Part shown: positions 62,690 through 64,000 of the stretch, one piece after another
Layout of the letters: every line of letters begins with the position of its first letter
How positions within the stretch are numbered: position 1 is the first letter of the stretch
NCBI GenBank assembly: GCA_017411325.1
Contig: JAFQQJ010000007.1
Location: 1-64,000 of the forward strand
Origin: Clostridia bacterium
GTDB lineage: Bacteria; Bacillota; Clostridia; CAKSNL01; HGM11501
Length of the DNA stretch: 64,000 nucleotides
Direction of reading: 5' to 3'
The notes under the pieces: model-generated
Told to the model about the DNA's origin: nothing
The model's database searches: none
Seen by the model: only the letters and a program-made list of their open reading frames with translations
Program-made: the position numbers and the translations under genes

Positions 62690-62891
62690 TAATAAAATGA
62701 AATGTACTTCGTACTTGAAATGACCTTTAGTCATGAAATATGTTCGCTTTGCTCCAAATGAAATAAAATTTGCCAAATATGATTATGCACCGCAGAACAA
62801 CAGTTCAGCGGTGCATTTCATGTTTTAACATTTCAATCGCGGGGCGAATTTCATTTGCAAAGGCAAATTTCATTGCAAATAATTCTAAGAA
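62690..62891. repeat. Symmetric hairpin array beside the four-helix-bundle gene
   Basis: Four GAAAT units separated by short hairpins (such as GTAC-TTC-GTAC) lie on the left. A central 13-bp stem (62786-62798 with 62803-62815, one mismatch, AACA loop) follows. Four ATTTC units with further hairpins (TTGC/GCAA, AATTCT/AGAATT) lie on the right. The whole is a loose inverted arrangement of about 200 bases. No reading frame. Likely a structured RNA or DNA element. Confidence 0.7.
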
Positions 62892-63890
62892 TTATTTGCA
62901 AGCTTCTTCGATAGCAACTGCAACAGCAACTGTCATACCAACCATGGGGTTGTTACCTGCGCCGATAAGTCCCATCATTTCAACGTGAGCAGGAACAGAA
63001 GAAGAACCTGCGAACTGAGCGTCGGAATGCATTCTTCCCATTGTATCTGTCATACCGTAGGAAGCGGGGCCTGCAGCCATGTTATCGGGATGAAGTGTTC
63101 TACCTGTACCGCCACCGGATGCAACAGAGAAGTACTTCTTGCCAAGCTCGATGCACTCCTTCTTGTATGTACCTGCAACGGGATGCTGGAATCTTGTGGG
63201 GTTGGTGGAGTTACCTGTGATGGAAACGTCAACGCCTTCCTTGTGCATAATTGCAACACCTTCACGAACATCGTCCGCACCGTAGCAACGAACCTTTGCT
63301 CTTTCACCGTCAGAATAAGCCTTTTCGGAAACAATCTTAAGCTCGCCTGTATAGTAGTCGAACTCTGTTTCAACGAAAGTAAAGCCGTTGATTCTGGAGA
63401 TAATCTGAGCAGCGTCCTTACCGAGACCGTTAAGGATAACTCTTAAGGGTTCCTTACGAACCTTATTTGCACTTCTTGCAATACCGATTGCACCTTCAGC
63501 TGCTGCGAAAGACTCGTGTCCTGCTAAGAAAGCAAAGCACTTTGTGTCTTCTGTAAGAAGCATAGCAGCAAGGTTACCGTGACCGAGACCAACCTTTCTG
63601 TCGTCAGCAACGGATCCGGGAATACAGAAGGACTGAAGACCTTCGCCGATTGCAGTAGCTGCATCAGCTGCAGTTTTAACACCCTTCTTGATTGCGATTG
63701 CAGCACCTACAATGTAAGCCCAGCAAGCGTTTTCAAAGCAGATGGGCTGAATGCCCTTAACGATACCTGCAACGTCAATGCCCTTTTCGTCACAGATTTT
63801 CTTTGCGTCTTCAATAGAAGCTATAGAATACTTAGAAAGAGCTTCGTTGATCTGCTTAATTCTTCTATCATAACTTTCAAATAAAGCCAT
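62892..63890 (-). CDS. GGGtGRT family protein
   Basis: A 332-residue protein with the motif SGGGTGRTLHPDNMAAGPASYG that names the family, and FLAGHESFAAAEGAIGIARSANKVRKEP. Soluble, Gly/Ala-rich. Function not known to me; it is found in anaerobes beside a small scaffold-like gene, as here. AAGGAGG precedes its ATG. Its 3' end runs into the hairpin array. Confidence 0.88.
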   Translation of the reverse strand: MALFESYDRRIKQINEALSKYSIASIEDAKKICDEKGIDVAGIVKGIQPICFENACWAYIVGAAIAIKKGVKTAADAATAIGEGLQSFCIPGSVADDRKVGLGHGNLAAMLLTEDTKCFAFLAGHESFAAAEGAIGIARSANKVRKEPLRVILNGLGKDAAQIISRINGFTFVETEFDYYTGELKIVSEKAYSDGERAKVRCYGADDVREGVAIMHKEGVDVSITGNSTNPTRFQHPVAGTYKKECIELGKKYFSVASGGGTGRTLHPDNMAAGPASYGMTDTMGRMHSDAQFAGSSSVPAHVEMMGLIGAGNNPMVGMTVAVAVAIEEACK

Positions 63891-63907
63891 TTTCAGTATC
63901 CTCCTTA

Positions 63908-64000
63908 TTATTCTTCTCTGGGATCGATTACTTTTGCAGCGTCGTCAAAACGTCCGTACTGACCGGATGCCTTGGCAAGAGCTTCATCAGCGCTCATACC
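63908..64000 (-). CDS. 3' end of the gene upstream of GGGtGRT (partial)
   Basis: The last 30 codons, ending SGQYGRFDDAAKVIDPREE, then TAA at 63908-63910 and a ribosome binding site for the next gene. The 5' part is beyond the window. Homologs next to GGGtGRT genes are often iron-sulfur scaffold-like (NifU/IscU N-terminal) proteins; the tail alone cannot confirm that here. Confidence 0.6.
   Translation of the reverse strand, partial: GMSADEALAKASGQYGRFDDAAKVIDPREE

Noticed and set aside
62326..62891. Diversity-generating retroelement
   Set aside because: Only an Avd-like four-helix-bundle gene is present. No reverse transcriptase, template repeat or variable-repeat target gene is seen nearby.

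Overview
The window reads as chromosome of a spore-forming anaerobic Clostridia-type Firmicute, probably from a gut-like habitat. The evidence is strong AAGGAGG ribosome binding sites, spore genes (cotJC, gpr, spoIIM), a Na+-type F-ATPase c subunit, cytoplasmic fucosidases and large secreted proteins with copper-amine-oxidase-N domains. I cannot name the genus. No rRNA, tRNA or CRISPR array was recognised.

1-19941, mobile DNA inside a spore coat gene. The manganese-catalase-like coat gene cotJC is cut into pieces. Its middle part lies at about 5600-6037 and its 3' end at 19831-19941; its 5' end is left of the window. Element A (1 to about 5602) carries a serine recombinase, a PD-(D/E)XK-like protein, a membrane protein, an Mrr-type restriction enzyme and an ADP-ribosyltransferase-like toxin with an Xre-type antitoxin. 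Element B (6028-19839, 13.8 kb) carries a second large serine recombinase, a D5-like primase-helicase, a resolvase, a SLOG protein, a solute-binding-domain fusion, an Xre regulator, an amidoligase/glutamine-amidotransferase/DUF960 cassette, an excisionase-like HTH protein and a trypsin-like protease. A 10-bp direct repeat bounds element B, and excision across it would rejoin cotJC exactly in frame. The arrangement resembles sporulation genes split by excisable elements, such as sigK with skin.

20033-26649, housekeeping and small genes: an ECF sigma/anti-sigma pair, a small secreted protein whose ribosome binding site lies in a long hairpin, small HTH and DUF genes, a secreted protein of 31-residue repeats, an HTH/zinc-ribbon protein, a NifX-like protein, acetyltransferase, Nudix hydrolase and an SPFH/zinc-ribbon protein.

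26737-42350, glycan use: two very large secreted proteins, a divergent AraC regulator, and cytoplasmic GH29, beta-helix and GH95 proteins. GH29 is duplicated together with the promoter and first codons of atpI, leaving a truncated atpI copy at 40828.

42461-49188 is the complete F-ATP synthase operon atpIBEFHAGDC, with a two-carboxylate c subunit and a short epsilon. 49188-64000 is mostly core chromosome: patatin, thioesterase, PHP protein, prs, gpr, spoIIM, ruvCAB, argG, argH, an MFS transporter, an Xre-controlled membrane gene, a four-helix-bundle gene beside an unusual hairpin array, and a GGGtGRT gene with its upstream partner.
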